Shown here one piece after another: positions 6,431-14,289 of a stretch of 29,461 nt of DNA (the first letter of the stretch is position 1; each line of letters begins with the position of its first letter). The notes beneath the pieces are model-generated. The model made no database searches, was not told the DNA's origin, and was given only the letters and a program-made list of their open reading frames with translations. This DNA is from CAZYSK01 sp964649415 (GTDB lineage Bacteria > Chloroflexota > Anaerolineae > B4-G1). A program made the position numbers and the translations under genes. The DNA lies in contig CAZYSK010000072.1 in the NCBI GenBank assembly GCA_964649415.1, forward strand, positions 1 through 29,461, written 5' to 3'.

Positions 6431-6949
6431 ATGGCAGATGAGATGGCCGGTCCGGTGGAGTTGCTCGTGGCTGCCTTCAACGACGAAGGCGAGGCCGGCG
6501 AGGTTCTAAAGGATATGAGGGGGTTGGATCGGGAGGGCGTGATTCAGATCCTGAACGCTGCTGTGATGATCAAGAAGGAGAACGGCAAGGTCTCCATCCG
6601 CGAGACGGAAGACGTGCGTGGGGGCCGGGGCGCGTTGTTCGGCGCCGTTGCCGGCGCCCTGGTGGGCTTGCTGGGGGGACCTCCTGGCGTCATCGTCGGC
6701 GCGGTCGCTGGTGCAGCCACCGGCGGGATTGCGGCCGAGGCGCTGGACATGGGCTTCTCCAACGAGACGTTGCGCGATCTCCAGGAAAGCTTGAAACCCG
6801 GGAGTTCGGCTATCATCGCACTGATTCAGCACGAGTGGGTTGACCGGGTGGTGGCCGAATTGGAGCAGTACGGGGCCGCGCTCTTCCACGAGGTGCTCAA
6901 GGCCGGCATCGCGGCTCAGCTCGAGCTTGATGAGGGGACGCGGGAGTAG
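6431..6949 (+). CDS. DUF1269-like small protein with glycine-rich membrane-like centre
   Basis: This 172-residue protein has the plan of the DUF1269 family. An N-terminal alpha/beta domain (VELLVAAFNDEGEAGEVLKDM, then VIQILNAAVMIKKENGKVSIRETED) is followed by a Gly/Ala-rich hairpin (GALFGAVAGALVGLLGG, VIVGAVAGAATGGIAAEALDMG). A second alpha/beta part, LQESLKPGSSAIIALIQHEWVDRVVAELEQYGA, comes last. Proteins of this kind are often membrane-associated and stress-linked, but no biochemical role is established that I can name. I chose the ATG at 6431 because AAGGAGG sits 6-7 bp upstream; the frame is open further left but has no ribosome binding site there. It is followed at once by a strong GC hairpin and appears to be monocistronic. 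Confidence 0.85.
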   Translation: MADEMAGPVELLVAAFNDEGEAGEVLKDMRGLDREGVIQILNAAVMIKKENGKVSIRETEDVRGGRGALFGAVAGALVGLLGGPPGVIVGAVAGAATGGIAAEALDMGFSNETLRDLQESLKPGSSAIIALIQHEWVDRVVAELEQYGAALFHEVLKAGIAAQLELDEGTRE

Positions 6950-6968
6950 GGGCGGGGTTTCCCCGCCC
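6950..6968 (+). terminator. GC hairpin directly after the DUF1269-like gene
   Basis: GGGCGGGG-TTT-CCCCGCCC is a perfect 8-bp stem with a 3-nt loop beginning one base after the stop codon. No U-tract follows, so it may be an incomplete intrinsic terminator or a repeated palindromic element. Confidence 0.5.
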
Positions 6969-7102
6969 GCAGCCGACTGCCCGACCGTCTGTCGTCGGCG
7001 ATGGTCGGCGTCGATGTTCATCCCTTTCGAGGAAGTGGAAGGAGCAGGATAGGCAGGCATATCCGTCTTCTTCGGGTTGAGACAGTCCGTCTTCGTCTGC
7101 GC

Positions 7103-7132
7103 TCGGTCGCGGTGCCCGGCAGCCGCGACCGA
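7103..7132. repeat. 10-bp inverted repeat TCGGTCGCGG/CCGCGACCGA
   Basis: A perfect 10-bp stem encloses a 10-nt loop (7113-7122) in the 359-bp interval before the M20 peptidase gene. No T-run follows. The interval 6969-7102 between the hairpins shows no supported gene. Confidence 0.6.
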
Positions 7133-7162
7133 TTCCGTGCAGGGCGCGCCGGGCTGGCCGTT

Positions 7163-7187
7163 GTAGGGCCGCCCCCTGTGGTCGCCC
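7163..7187. repeat. Dispersed palindromic repeat (GTAGGGCCG...GTGGTCGCCC), copy 2
   Basis: It matches copy 3, which begins 84 bp further on, in its GTAGGG start, TGTGG centre and CGCCC end, and it matches copy 1 in reverse orientation. Confidence 0.6.
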
Positions 7188-7246
7188 AGAAGAACACCAG
7201 CCGAAGCCGCCCAGGACATACTGGAATGGCAGTTGGATTGGCTATT

Positions 7247-7272
7247 GTAGGGGCGGCCCTTGTGGCCGCCCG
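7247..7272. repeat. Dispersed palindromic repeat (GTAGGGGCGGCC...GGCCGCCCG), copy 3
   Basis: GGGCGGCC and GGCCGCCC pair perfectly around CTTGT. The element ends directly in front of an ATG at 7273, which argues that this ATG belongs to repeat-adjacent sequence and not to the peptidase gene. Confidence 0.7.
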
Positions 7273-7308
7273 ATGGTGATCGGCCAGGGCGGGCACGGGT
7301 GGGATAAT

Positions 7309-8436
7309 ATGGTTGACCTGAGAACGTACTTCGCGCAAAGGACCGACGAGATCCTCGACCTGCTCCGGCGGTTGGTGGAGATCGAGTCCCCGACCACCGA
7401 CAAGCCGGCCACCGACCGCATCGGCCGCTTCGTTGCCCAGGTCGCGCGCGAGGCCGGTGCCGGTGTGACGGTCGTTCCCCGGGATCAACGGGGCGATCAC
7501 CTGATGGCTCGCTGGGGCGACGGTGCGGATGGTCTCTTGGTGCTGTGTCACCTGGACACGGTCTGGCCGCTGGGCACGCTGGCCGAGCGGCCCTGGCGTG
7601 TCGAAGGAGAGCGGGCGTTCGGCCCCGGCGCTCTGGACGAGAAAGCCGGTATAGCCATCGCCCTCGCAGCGTTGCAGGGGCTGCGCGACCTGGAGCTGCT
7701 TCCCGGCCGTCCGGTCACGGCGCTCTTCAACTCCGACGAGGAACTGGGGAGCCGGACCTCCCGCCAGCTCATCGAGGCGCAGGCGGCCAGGGCGCGCGTC
7801 GTTTTCTGCATGGAGCCCGCCTGCCCCGACGGCGCGCTCAAGCTGTGGCGCAAGGGGACTGGCTGGTACGTGATCACCGCGCTGGGCCGGGCCGCCCACG
7901 CCGGGGCTACCCACGAGAAAGGCATCAACGCCATTGAGGAGCTGGCGCATCAGGTGCTACGGCTCCAGGCGATGACCGACTACGAGGCCGGCACCACCGT
8001 CAACGTGGGTTGGGTGCAGGGCGGCACGCGCACCAACGTCGTCCCGGACCGGGCCGAGGCGCGGGTGGGCGTCCGTGTGCCGACGGAGGCAGAGGGGCGA
8101 CGCATCGCCACGATCATCGAGGGATTGCAGCCGGCGTTACCCGGCGCGCGTCTCACCGTCCGGGGCCGGTTGAGCCGCCCCCCGATGGAGGAGTCGCCGC
8201 TGACGGTGGAACCGTTCCGCCGGGCTCAGGAGATCGCGGCCGGCCTGGGAATGGCCCTCAAGGCCGGGGGCAGTGGCGGCGCATCCGACGCGAACTTCAC
8301 CGCCGCACTGGGCGTGCCCACGCTGGATGGGTTGGGGGCGTTGGGCGACGGTGCCCACAGGCCCGACGAACACGTGCTGATCCCCAGCCTGCCCGAGCGA
8401 GCGGCGTTTCTGGCGATGCTGTTGTCGCGCTGGTGA
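7309..8436 (+). CDS. M20-family metallopeptidase (glutamate carboxypeptidase-like)
   Basis: This 375-residue protein has the M20 dizinc ligand set of the carboxypeptidase G2 type. CHLDTVWP supplies His81 and Asp83, GALDEKAG the bridging Asp110, NSDEELGS the catalytic Glu144 and Glu145, MEPA Glu169, and DGAHRPDEHV near the C-terminus the last His. A lid/dimerisation domain (about residues 180-290) carries GTGWYVITALGRAAHAG and GGTRTNVVPDRAEARVGVRVP, typical of the family. M20 enzymes cleave C-terminal amino acids or acyl groups from small peptides or folate-like compounds; the real substrate is unknown. I prefer the ATG at 7309 because the family begins close to LRTYFAQR and the alternative at 7273 abuts a repeat. 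The ribosome binding site is weak (GGGTGGG). Confidence 0.88.
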   Translation: MVDLRTYFAQRTDEILDLLRRLVEIESPTTDKPATDRIGRFVAQVAREAGAGVTVVPRDQRGDHLMARWGDGADGLLVLCHLDTVWPLGTLAERPWRVEGERAFGPGALDEKAGIAIALAALQGLRDLELLPGRPVTALFNSDEELGSRTSRQLIEAQAARARVVFCMEPACPDGALKLWRKGTGWYVITALGRAAHAGATHEKGINAIEELAHQVLRLQAMTDYEAGTTVNVGWVQGGTRTNVVPDRAEARVGVRVPTEAEGRRIATIIEGLQPALPGARLTVRGRLSRPPMEESPLTVEPFRRAQEIAAGLGMALKAGGSGGASDANFTAALGVPTLDGLGALGDGAHRPDEHVLIPSLPERAAFLAMLLSRW

Positions 8437-8485
8437 GGATGTGAAGCTCGGATGGCGGCTGTGCCTCTCCCGCCGGCGCGTTGCC

Positions 8486-8866
8486 CTATGCGTCCTCCGC
8501 CTGCGTGATTCGCACCCTCGCGCCCGCCTGCACCGCGCGGAACTGGGTTGCATCGCCCAGAACGCGCCCCAGGACGTTGACCGGGCTGTAGGCCCGCGGC
8601 TGCTCGCCCGTGCTCGCCGGGGTCGGCCCGTAGAAGATGCAGAATGCGTGGCCGAGTGACCAGTAGCCCAACTCGCCGACGTCGACCTCGGCGCGGGCGT
8701 CGGGTGCCTGTTCGGCCATCACCGGGATCTCGAAGTAGACCTCATCCCCCCAGACACTGGCCGTCCCGTCGATGGGCAACGCCTCCCATACTAGCCGGGC
8801 GGTGGGGCTGTCGTTCAACTCCGCCGGCATAGATATGCCTTCAGCCGATATGGTGATCCTGTTCAT
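8486..8866 (-). CDS. Cyclophilin-like fold protein (TM1367 type)
   Basis: This 126-residue protein ends convergently with the M20 gene. The pattern (R)ITISAEGISMPAELNDSPTA at the start, WGDEVYFEIPV in the middle and ELGYWSLGHAFCIFYGPTP followed by PRAYSPVNVLGRV matches the small bacterial cyclophilin-like family typified by Thermotoga TM1367. These adopt the cyclophilin barrel, but a prolyl isomerase activity is not established for the family. The ATG at 8866 has GGGAGGG about 5 bp upstream. It lies downstream of the MFS gene on the same strand, separated by a nested inverted repeat. Confidence 0.8.
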   Translation of the reverse strand: MNRITISAEGISMPAELNDSPTARLVWEALPIDGTASVWGDEVYFEIPVMAEQAPDARAEVDVGELGYWSLGHAFCIFYGPTPASTGEQPRAYSPVNVLGRVLGDATQFRAVQAGARVRITQAEDA

Positions 8867-8886
8867 CAGGCCCTCCCTGCAATCGG

Positions 8887-8951
8887 AGACCTGACAGGTT
8901 TCCCGACGGATGTCGCCGACCGCAGCGGTCGGTTTCCGCCCTGTCAGGTCT
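8887..8951. repeat. Nested inverted repeat (AGACCTGACAGG ... CCTGTCAGGTCT)
   Basis: Twelve-base arms at 8887-8898 and 8940-8951 are perfect inverted copies. They enclose a second perfect palindrome, CCGACCGC-A-GCGGTCGG (8916-8932). The right arm contains the stop codon of the MFS gene (8944-8946). There is no T-run. It could form a cruciform or RNA structure separating the two genes, or it may be a small repetitive element. Confidence 0.8.
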
Positions 8952-10215
8952 GAATCTCCCTTATGCCAAGCGCCAGCACTGCCGCAGCCGCGAGCGCGCA
9001 CGCAGCCCCGACGCTGGCGTGCAGCGCGATGCTCTGCCATTGCCACAGCCATCCGCCGATCAGCGCGCCCAGGATGCGGCTCAGGCTGAAGGCCATGAGG
9101 GTGAGAGAAAACAACGTGGAGCGTGCGTCGGTCGCCAGTTCCGTCGCCAGCGGGAGGAGTGAGACCAGCCCGAACTCGAACGTGAGCATCATCAGCGCGA
9201 CGCCGGCCAGCGCGGCCACCAGCCCGAGCCGGGCCAGGTACGGCAGCGCGATCAGGCTGGCCGCCAGCCCCAGGAGCCCCGCCAGCACGCTGCGCCGTTT
9301 GCCCAGCCGGTCGGTGAGCGCGGCCGAGCCGAGTTCGGCGGTGGCTTCGGCGAGCCCGACGACGATGGACGCGATCCCCAGGCTGGTGAGGCTCAGTCCA
9401 AACGTCGCTTCCAGCCATTCGCCGTACATGATGAACGGGACCTCGATTGCCAGCGTGAGCAGCACGGCTGTGATCAGGAGCGCTACGACAGAACGGCGAC
9501 GCAGCAGGTCGCGCCAGGTGGTGCCTACTGCGGCGGCGAGCGTGACAGCGGACTGCTTGTCGTCTGCATGCGCGCGCCGGGGTGGGGCGAGTGGCAGGCC
9601 CGCGCGCGTGAGCCCGAGGCCCGCCAGTCCGAGCACGAGCAGGACGGCCCATGGGGCGCGCCAGCCAAACCGTTCGATCAGAATCCCGGCGATCGGCCCG
9701 CCGAACAGTAGCGCGCACGACCAGGAGAGTTCGAGCAAGCCGACGGCCCGACTGCGTTTCTGGTAGGACACGGCCTCGCCCAGGTAGCCGTGCACGGCCG
9801 GGTCGTAGAGCGCCTTGGCGAGACCGTAGATGGCGAACGCGATCGCGGCGGCGGCGAACGTGCCGGCGCTGCCCAGCACCAGGCTGGCGACTGCCAGGAG
9901 CAGCAGCGCGACCTCCATCACCCGGCGGCGGGCGTAGCGGTCTGCCAGTGGTCCGAGGAGGGGGGCGGCCAGTCCTGCAATGAAGCGCAGCGAGGTGAGC
10001 CCGCCGGCTGCCATCACCGAGATCCCAAGGCCGCGCGCGATGCTTGGCAGGAAGGGGTAGATGATGCGGAACGGCGTGTTTACGGTCGTCCGGGCCAGGA
10101 AGGCGATCGGCAGCTCGCGCCTGAGGAAGCCGGCAACGGGCGCGCCCGCGGTTGTCTGGGCGAGCGCATCTGGACGGTGCGCGGCGTCTGCCTGGGTGTG
10201 GGGATCCGGGGCCAT
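8944..10215 (-). CDS. MFS transporter (DHA1-like)
   Basis: This 423-residue protein has about 12 hydrophobic segments and the MFS motif between helices 2 and 3, in the form GPLADRYARRRVMEVALLL. The second-half counterpart is AALTDRLGKRRSVLAGLLG. An ELSWSCALLFGGPIAGILIERFGWRAPW stretch matches the helix 5-6 region of drug/sugar-type MFS proteins. It probably exports or imports a small molecule using the proton gradient; the substrate is not readable. The ATG at 10215 lies 15 bp after the stop of the gene upstream, with GGAG in the gap, so the two are one operon. The stop codon falls inside an inverted repeat. Confidence 0.88.
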   Translation of the reverse strand: MAPDPHTQADAAHRPDALAQTTAGAPVAGFLRRELPIAFLARTTVNTPFRIIYPFLPSIARGLGISVMAAGGLTSLRFIAGLAAPLLGPLADRYARRRVMEVALLLLAVASLVLGSAGTFAAAAIAFAIYGLAKALYDPAVHGYLGEAVSYQKRSRAVGLLELSWSCALLFGGPIAGILIERFGWRAPWAVLLVLGLAGLGLTRAGLPLAPPRRAHADDKQSAVTLAAAVGTTWRDLLRRRSVVALLITAVLLTLAIEVPFIMYGEWLEATFGLSLTSLGIASIVVGLAEATAELGSAALTDRLGKRRSVLAGLLGLAASLIALPYLARLGLVAALAGVALMMLTFEFGLVSLLPLATELATDARSTLFSLTLMAFSLSRILGALIGGWLWQWQSIALHASVGAACALAAAAVLALGIREIQT

Positions 10216-10230
10216 TGCGTCTCGCTCCGC

Positions 10231-11595
10231 TCAGACGGTGGACGGCGCCTCGTCCCGCGCCTGAGTGACTTGCATCGCCGGCCGACTGCGATACCACAGC
10301 CAGGCTGTCTGTGCCAGGACGCCGACCGTCAATCCCACGAGGCCGACGTACAGGCCCGTCACCTGGCCCCAGACCACGCCTCCCCACAGGACTGCGCCGC
10401 CGGCGAGCAGGAACGCCGCCACCGCTTCCGGGATACCACGCGTGCGCTGGCTGTGCACAATCGTGCCCTGGTACCAGCTCTGCAGCACACTGAGCGCGGG
10501 CAGCGGCAGCGCTACCCACAACCCCCGGCTCGCAAGCGCGGCCAGCCTCGGCTTGAGCGCCGATACGCGCTCAAACCAGAACGACGCCAGTGGCGTGGCT
10601 GCCACGGCGAGCAAGGCGAGGCTCGTCACCGCGGCCAATACCATCGCGAAGCGGCGCAGCGTGCGTGTTGCACGGGGCTTGTCCAGCATTGCGATGACGA
10701 CCTCGTTGAATGCGTAGCCCAGGCTGCGCGGAAGGAAGATGAAGCTGCCGACGACAGACCACGTGGCCAGCGAGTCCAGCGCACCTGGCATGCGGCTGAT
10801 GGCGGCGCTGCTGAGCGGCTGGGCCAGCATGTTCATCAGCGAGGTCGTGGCCAACGGCGCGTAGAACTGGAGAAAGACGCGGAGAGTCAGGGGCTGTGCT
10901 GCGGATTCTGCCAACTTGAGCTGGCGGCGCAGCACGGGCCGCACGCGCAGCCCGGCGTAGATCGCCTCGCTGAGGACGCCGGCCGCGATAGTGCTCGTCG
11001 CGACGACGATGCCGGGAATCGTGCCGATCAGGTAGCCAGCCGCCAGCACCAATACGTCGGTGCTGAGCCGGAGCATCGTTCCCAGGCCCACGGCCTGTGA
11101 GTGGCCGAAGCGGATCAGCACGCCCTGGTTGAAGCGCCGGTAGGCGATGGACCACGTCCAGGGGATTATGATCATCAAGCCCATGCGGGCGGGTTCGATG
11201 ATCTCCGCCGGCGCGCCGATCAACTGCACCGCGACGACGTAGTACGCCGGCGTGAATGCGATCAGCGCGTGCAACGCGGTCAGTATCGCGCTCGTGCGCA
11301 TCATGAAGCGCCGCACGCGCACGTAGGAGTCCCAATCCCTGCTCAGCGCAGTCGAGGCCGACAAGAGCATGATGATGGGCGATTCGATGAGCAGAATTAG
11401 CGGCCAGACGATGCCACCCCAGGCCGCCAGATGGATCTCCGGGTCGGCCAGCCGCGCCACGACGGCGCTCATCACAGGGCCCTCGGCAGCCATCAACAGC
11501 CAACTGGCGGCCAACGGCCACCAGGTACGCACGACCCGGCGCATGGGCAACGACGTTGACTTGTGTCCTTCGGTTGGGTCGGTGTCTGTGGTCAT
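10231..11595 (-). CDS. Multi-pass MOP/ANK-like membrane transporter
   Basis: This 454-residue, roughly 12-helix protein contains long hydrophobic blocks such as WWPLAASWLLMAAEGPVM, IIIPWTWSIAYRRFNQGVLIRFGHS and LWVALPLPALSVLQSWYQGTIVHS. Charged loops with RFMMRTS and MLDKPRATRTLRRF lie between. The overall plan (two bundles, QG-x-LIRFGHS loop, late SFWFERVSAL) suggests the MATE/MOP superfamily and in particular the progressive-ankylosis (ANK)-like branch, but I cannot prove this without a profile search. The start at 11595 is downstream of a near-consensus promoter (11618-11646). The downstream MFS gene follows after 15 bp. Possible roles are export of a metabolite, polyphosphate-like anion or lipid intermediate. 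Confidence 0.75.
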   Translation of the reverse strand: MTTDTDPTEGHKSTSLPMRRVVRTWWPLAASWLLMAAEGPVMSAVVARLADPEIHLAAWGGIVWPLILLIESPIIMLLSASTALSRDWDSYVRVRRFMMRTSAILTALHALIAFTPAYYVVAVQLIGAPAEIIEPARMGLMIIIPWTWSIAYRRFNQGVLIRFGHSQAVGLGTMLRLSTDVLVLAAGYLIGTIPGIVVATSTIAAGVLSEAIYAGLRVRPVLRRQLKLAESAAQPLTLRVFLQFYAPLATTSLMNMLAQPLSSAAISRMPGALDSLATWSVVGSFIFLPRSLGYAFNEVVIAMLDKPRATRTLRRFAMVLAAVTSLALLAVAATPLASFWFERVSALKPRLAALASRGLWVALPLPALSVLQSWYQGTIVHSQRTRGIPEAVAAFLLAGGAVLWGGVVWGQVTGLYVGLVGLTVGVLAQTAWLWYRSRPAMQVTQARDEAPSTV

Positions 11596-11617
11596 GGGTT
11601 GGCGCTCCAGAGCGGCT

Positions 11618-11646
11618 AGTATACTCCGACTGTCGCGGACTGTCAA
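11618..11646 (-). promoter_or_regulatory. Sigma-70-type promoter TTGACA-17-TATACT for the two-transporter operon
   Basis: TTGACA (11646-11641) and TATACT (11623-11618) on the minus strand are exactly 17 bp apart, about 23 bp before the ATG at 11595. The hexamers and spacing are identical to those at 6320-6348. Confidence 0.85.
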
Positions 11647-11717
11647 CGACCGGGCGCGGCAACCGCGCCCCAACCGCAGCGAGGCCCATTCGCCATTGCC
11701 CTGTTTCTGGCAGACTG

Positions 11718-11726
11718 TGCTATAAT
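11718..11726 (+). promoter_or_regulatory. Extended -10 promoter (TGCTATAAT) for the epimerase gene
   Basis: TGC-TATAAT lies 104 bp before the ATG at 11831. A TTGCCC at 11696-11701 is 19 bp away, longer than ideal, so the extended -10 probably carries recognition. Confidence 0.55.
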
Positions 11727-11753
11727 ACCCCGCAGCCCGTCCACAGTCCATCT

Positions 11754-11817
11754 GCTGATTCGCTGATTTGCCGATTTGCCGATTTGCTGATTCGCAGATT
11801 TGCTCATTTGTCATTCC
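11754..11817. repeat. Degenerate period-8 repeat, eight units (GCTGATTT type)
   Basis: Units of eight: GCTGATTC, GCTGATTT, GCCGATTT, GCCGATTT, GCTGATTC, GCAGATTT, GCTCATTT, GTCATTCC. The array fills the leader between the TATAAT box and the ribosome binding site of the epimerase, so it would be transcribed into the 5' UTR. Confidence 0.85.
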
Positions 11818-11830
11818 CTTGGAGTTCACC

Positions 11831-12757
11831 ATGCTTTTTCTCGTCACTGGAGGAGCCGGTTTCCTGGGAGCGACGCTGGCCAACCGATTGGCCCGCGATG
11901 CAAACCAGGTGCGCGTGATCGACGATCTGAGTGCCGGCGACCCGGCCCGGCTTGATGAGCGGGTGCTCTTCACCCGGGGCGACGTGGCCGACCGGCCCAA
12001 ACTGTGGACGCTCCTGCAGGACGTGGACTGCGTCTACCACCTGGCCGCCCGGGTGCAGGTCTCCGAGTCCATCCTCTACCCACGCGAGTACAACGAGGTC
12101 AACGTCGGTGGCACGGTCAGCGTGATGGAGGCCATGCGGGATGCGGGGGTGCGCCGGGTCGTGTTCACCTCCTCTGGCGCGGTCTACGGCGAGCAGGCCG
12201 TCCAGCCGGTGCGGGAGGACCAGGTTCCCAACCCCCAGTCTCCCTATGCGGTGAGCAAGATCGCCGCCGAATACTACGTGCGCACCATCGGCGCGCTGTG
12301 GGGCATCGAGACGGTCGTGCTGCGCGTTTTCAACGCCTATGGCCCGGGGCAGAACCTGCCCCCCGCGCACCCACCTGCCGTGCCGCGCTTCCTCCAGCAG
12401 GCGTTGGGGGGCGGGTCGCTGGTCATCTTCGGCGGCGGTGGGCAGACGCGCGATTTCGTCTACGTGGACGACGTGGCGGAGGCCCTCGTGGCGGCCGCTA
12501 CGGCTGCCGACGTGGACCGCCGCATCATCAACGTGGGCAGCGGTCACGACACCAGTATCAATGCACTGGCCGCGTTAGTCGCGGAGGTGGCGGGACGGGA
12601 GGTGGAAGTGCTCCATAGCCCCGCCGAGGGCGGCGGCGTCTCACGCCTCTGCGCCGACGTGTCGCTCGCGCGCAGGCTCTTGGACTACCAGCCGCGCGTG
12701 GACCTGGCGCAGGGGCTCCGGTGGACGCTGGAGCTGGATCCGCGCTTCCGCCGGTGA
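11831..12757 (+). CDS. NAD-dependent epimerase/dehydratase (extended SDR, UDP-sugar epimerase-like)
   Basis: This 308-residue extended short-chain dehydrogenase has an N-terminal Rossmann motif LVTGGAGFLG, an acidic NAD-preferring residue after VRVIDD, and YHLAARVQV. The catalytic triad is complete: TSSGAVYGE (Ser/Thr), Tyr139 and Lys143 in PYAVSKIAAEYY. Then come RVFNAYGPGQ and GGGGQTRDFVYVDDVAEALV, which are typical of UDP-glucose 4-epimerases and related sugar-nucleotide epimerases. The likely role is epimerisation of a nucleotide sugar for envelope polysaccharide; the exact sugar is not readable. The ATG at 11831 has GGAG 8 bp upstream, after an octamer repeat array. The gene appears monocistronic. 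Confidence 0.9.
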   Translation: MLFLVTGGAGFLGATLANRLARDANQVRVIDDLSAGDPARLDERVLFTRGDVADRPKLWTLLQDVDCVYHLAARVQVSESILYPREYNEVNVGGTVSVMEAMRDAGVRRVVFTSSGAVYGEQAVQPVREDQVPNPQSPYAVSKIAAEYYVRTIGALWGIETVVLRVFNAYGPGQNLPPAHPPAVPRFLQQALGGGSLVIFGGGGQTRDFVYVDDVAEALVAAATAADVDRRIINVGSGHDTSINALAALVAEVAGREVEVLHSPAEGGGVSRLCADVSLARRLLDYQPRVDLAQGLRWTLELDPRFRR

Positions 12758-12776
12758 GGCAGTCCCCTACTACCTG

Positions 12777-12797
12777 ACCGCCAGCCCGTACGGCGGT
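12777..12797 (+). terminator. Possible terminator hairpin ACCGCC/GGCGGT
   Basis: This is a 6-bp stem with a 9-nt loop starting 20 bp after the epimerase stop codon, without a T-run. The support is weak; it is listed because nothing else lies in the 140-bp gap before the MFS gene. Confidence 0.25.
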
Positions 12798-12897
12798 CTC
12801 CCTGAAACGTATTGTCGGGCGTACCGGCGTGTCTTGCACCTGGGCAGGAGATCCACCCCGCAGTTGTGACTTAGGTGAGCATCAGTGGAGGAGATAA

Positions 12898-14286
12898 GTG
12901 GTTCCAGAAGATAACGTTTCCCTCAGGCGGTCGGCTACGGTCGTCGCTGCGTTGAGTTCATTCCTCGCGCCGTTCATGAGTTCCTCGGTCAATATCGCGC
13001 TGCCCGTCATCGGGCAGGAGTTCTCGTTGGACACAGTCCTCCTGGGGTGGGTCGCCAGCGCCTATCTACTGTCTGTTGCTATGTGTCTGATCCCCTTCGG
13101 CAAAATCGCCGATATGCACGGCAGGAAGCGGGTGTTCACCTACGGTATTGCGTTCTACACGCTGGCCTCGCTGCTCTGTGCGCTCTCCACCTCCGCCGCC
13201 ATGCTGATCGTGTCCCGCGCCCTGCAAGGGGTTGGCTGCGCCATGATATTCGGAACGGGCGTGGCGATTCTGACCTCGGTCTTCCCGCCTGGCGAGCGCG
13301 GCAGGGTGCTGGGGATGAACGTCGCAGCGACCTACACCGGTCTCTCGCTGGGGCCGTTTCTGGGCGGGTTTCTCACCGAGAGCCTGGGTTGGAGGAGCCT
13401 GTTCCTCGTCAACGTACCCCTGGGCCTGATCATCATCGGTCTCGTGTTCTGGGGCCTCAAGGGAGAGTGGATCGGGGCGGCGGGAGAAGCGTTCGACTGG
13501 ATCGGCTCCATCGTGTGTGCCATATCCCTTGCGGCCATGATGTACGGCCTTTCGCTGCTGCCTGAGGTGGGGGGGGCGTGGATGGTCTTGGGAGGTGTGG
13601 CGGGTGTGGCGGCCTTTGGCTGGTGGGAGACGAAGGCGGACAGCCCTATTCTGGACGTGAGCCTGTTTGGGAGCAACCGGGTCTTCGTCTTCTCCAACCT
13701 GGCGGCCCTGATCCACTACAGCGCCACCTCTGCCATTGGTTTTCTGTTGAGCCTGTACCTGCAATACATCAAGGACCTCAGCCCTCAGAGCGCGGGACTG
13801 GTACTGGTGGTGCAACCGGCGATGATGGCCGTCTTCTCGCCATTGACGGGCCGGCTGTCGGATAGGATCGAGGCGCGGACCCTTGCGTCGGCGGGTATGG
13901 GCCTCATGGTCGTCGCGTTGTTGCTGCTCGCTTCCCTCGGGAGCGGCACACCACTGGGGTTGATCGTTGCCTACCAGGCGATCCTCGGCTTTGGCTATGC
14001 CCTGTTTTCGTCTCCTAACGTCAACGCGGTGATGAGTTCGGTAGAGGGGCAGTTCTTCGGCGTCGCCTCCGCCACGCTCGGCACCATGCGGTCGACCGGC
14101 ATGATGCTCAGTATGGGAGTGGCCACGCTGATCCTTGCCCTCACCGTCGGGAAGGTACAGATCACTCCCCAGCACTACGGAGCGTTCCTGGTTGGTCTCA
14201 GGATGGCGTTTGTCGTGTTTGCCGTGCTCTGTTTCGGCGGCATATTCGCCTCCCTGTCCAGGGGGAACATGCGGCCCACTGCTTGA
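12898..14286 (+). CDS. DHA2-family MFS drug exporter (EmrB/QacA-like)
   Basis: This 462-residue protein starts at a GTG (12898) behind a near-perfect GGAGGAG ribosome binding site. It shows the 14-helix DHA2 pattern: SFLAPFMSSSVNIALPVIGQEF (helix 1 with motif D1-like N-I-A-L-P), GWVASAYLLSVA, the motif A form GKIADMHGRKRVFTYG, RALQGVGCAMIFGTG, and the motif C region LGMNVAATYTGLSLGPFLGGFLTESLGWRSLFLVNVP. Such proteins export drugs or other amphipathic compounds by proton antiport across the inner membrane. No regulator gene lies next to it, so the substrate is open. The last codons run into the fragment of a minus-strand small gene (14290-14381). Confidence 0.9.
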   Translation: MVPEDNVSLRRSATVVAALSSFLAPFMSSSVNIALPVIGQEFSLDTVLLGWVASAYLLSVAMCLIPFGKIADMHGRKRVFTYGIAFYTLASLLCALSTSAAMLIVSRALQGVGCAMIFGTGVAILTSVFPPGERGRVLGMNVAATYTGLSLGPFLGGFLTESLGWRSLFLVNVPLGLIIIGLVFWGLKGEWIGAAGEAFDWIGSIVCAISLAAMMYGLSLLPEVGGAWMVLGGVAGVAAFGWWETKADSPILDVSLFGSNRVFVFSNLAALIHYSATSAIGFLLSLYLQYIKDLSPQSAGLVLVVQPAMMAVFSPLTGRLSDRIEARTLASAGMGLMVVALLLLASLGSGTPLGLIVAYQAILGFGYALFSSPNVNAVMSSVEGQFFGVASATLGTMRSTGMMLSMGVATLILALTVGKVQITPQHYGAFLVGLRMAFVVFAVLCFGGIFASLSRGNMRPTA

Positions 14287-14289
14287 TAT

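Noticed and set aside
7300..7308. TGGGATAAT as a promoter -10 for the M20 gene
   Set aside because: It touches the ATG at 7309, so transcription would begin inside the gene, and no later start codon fits the protein family.
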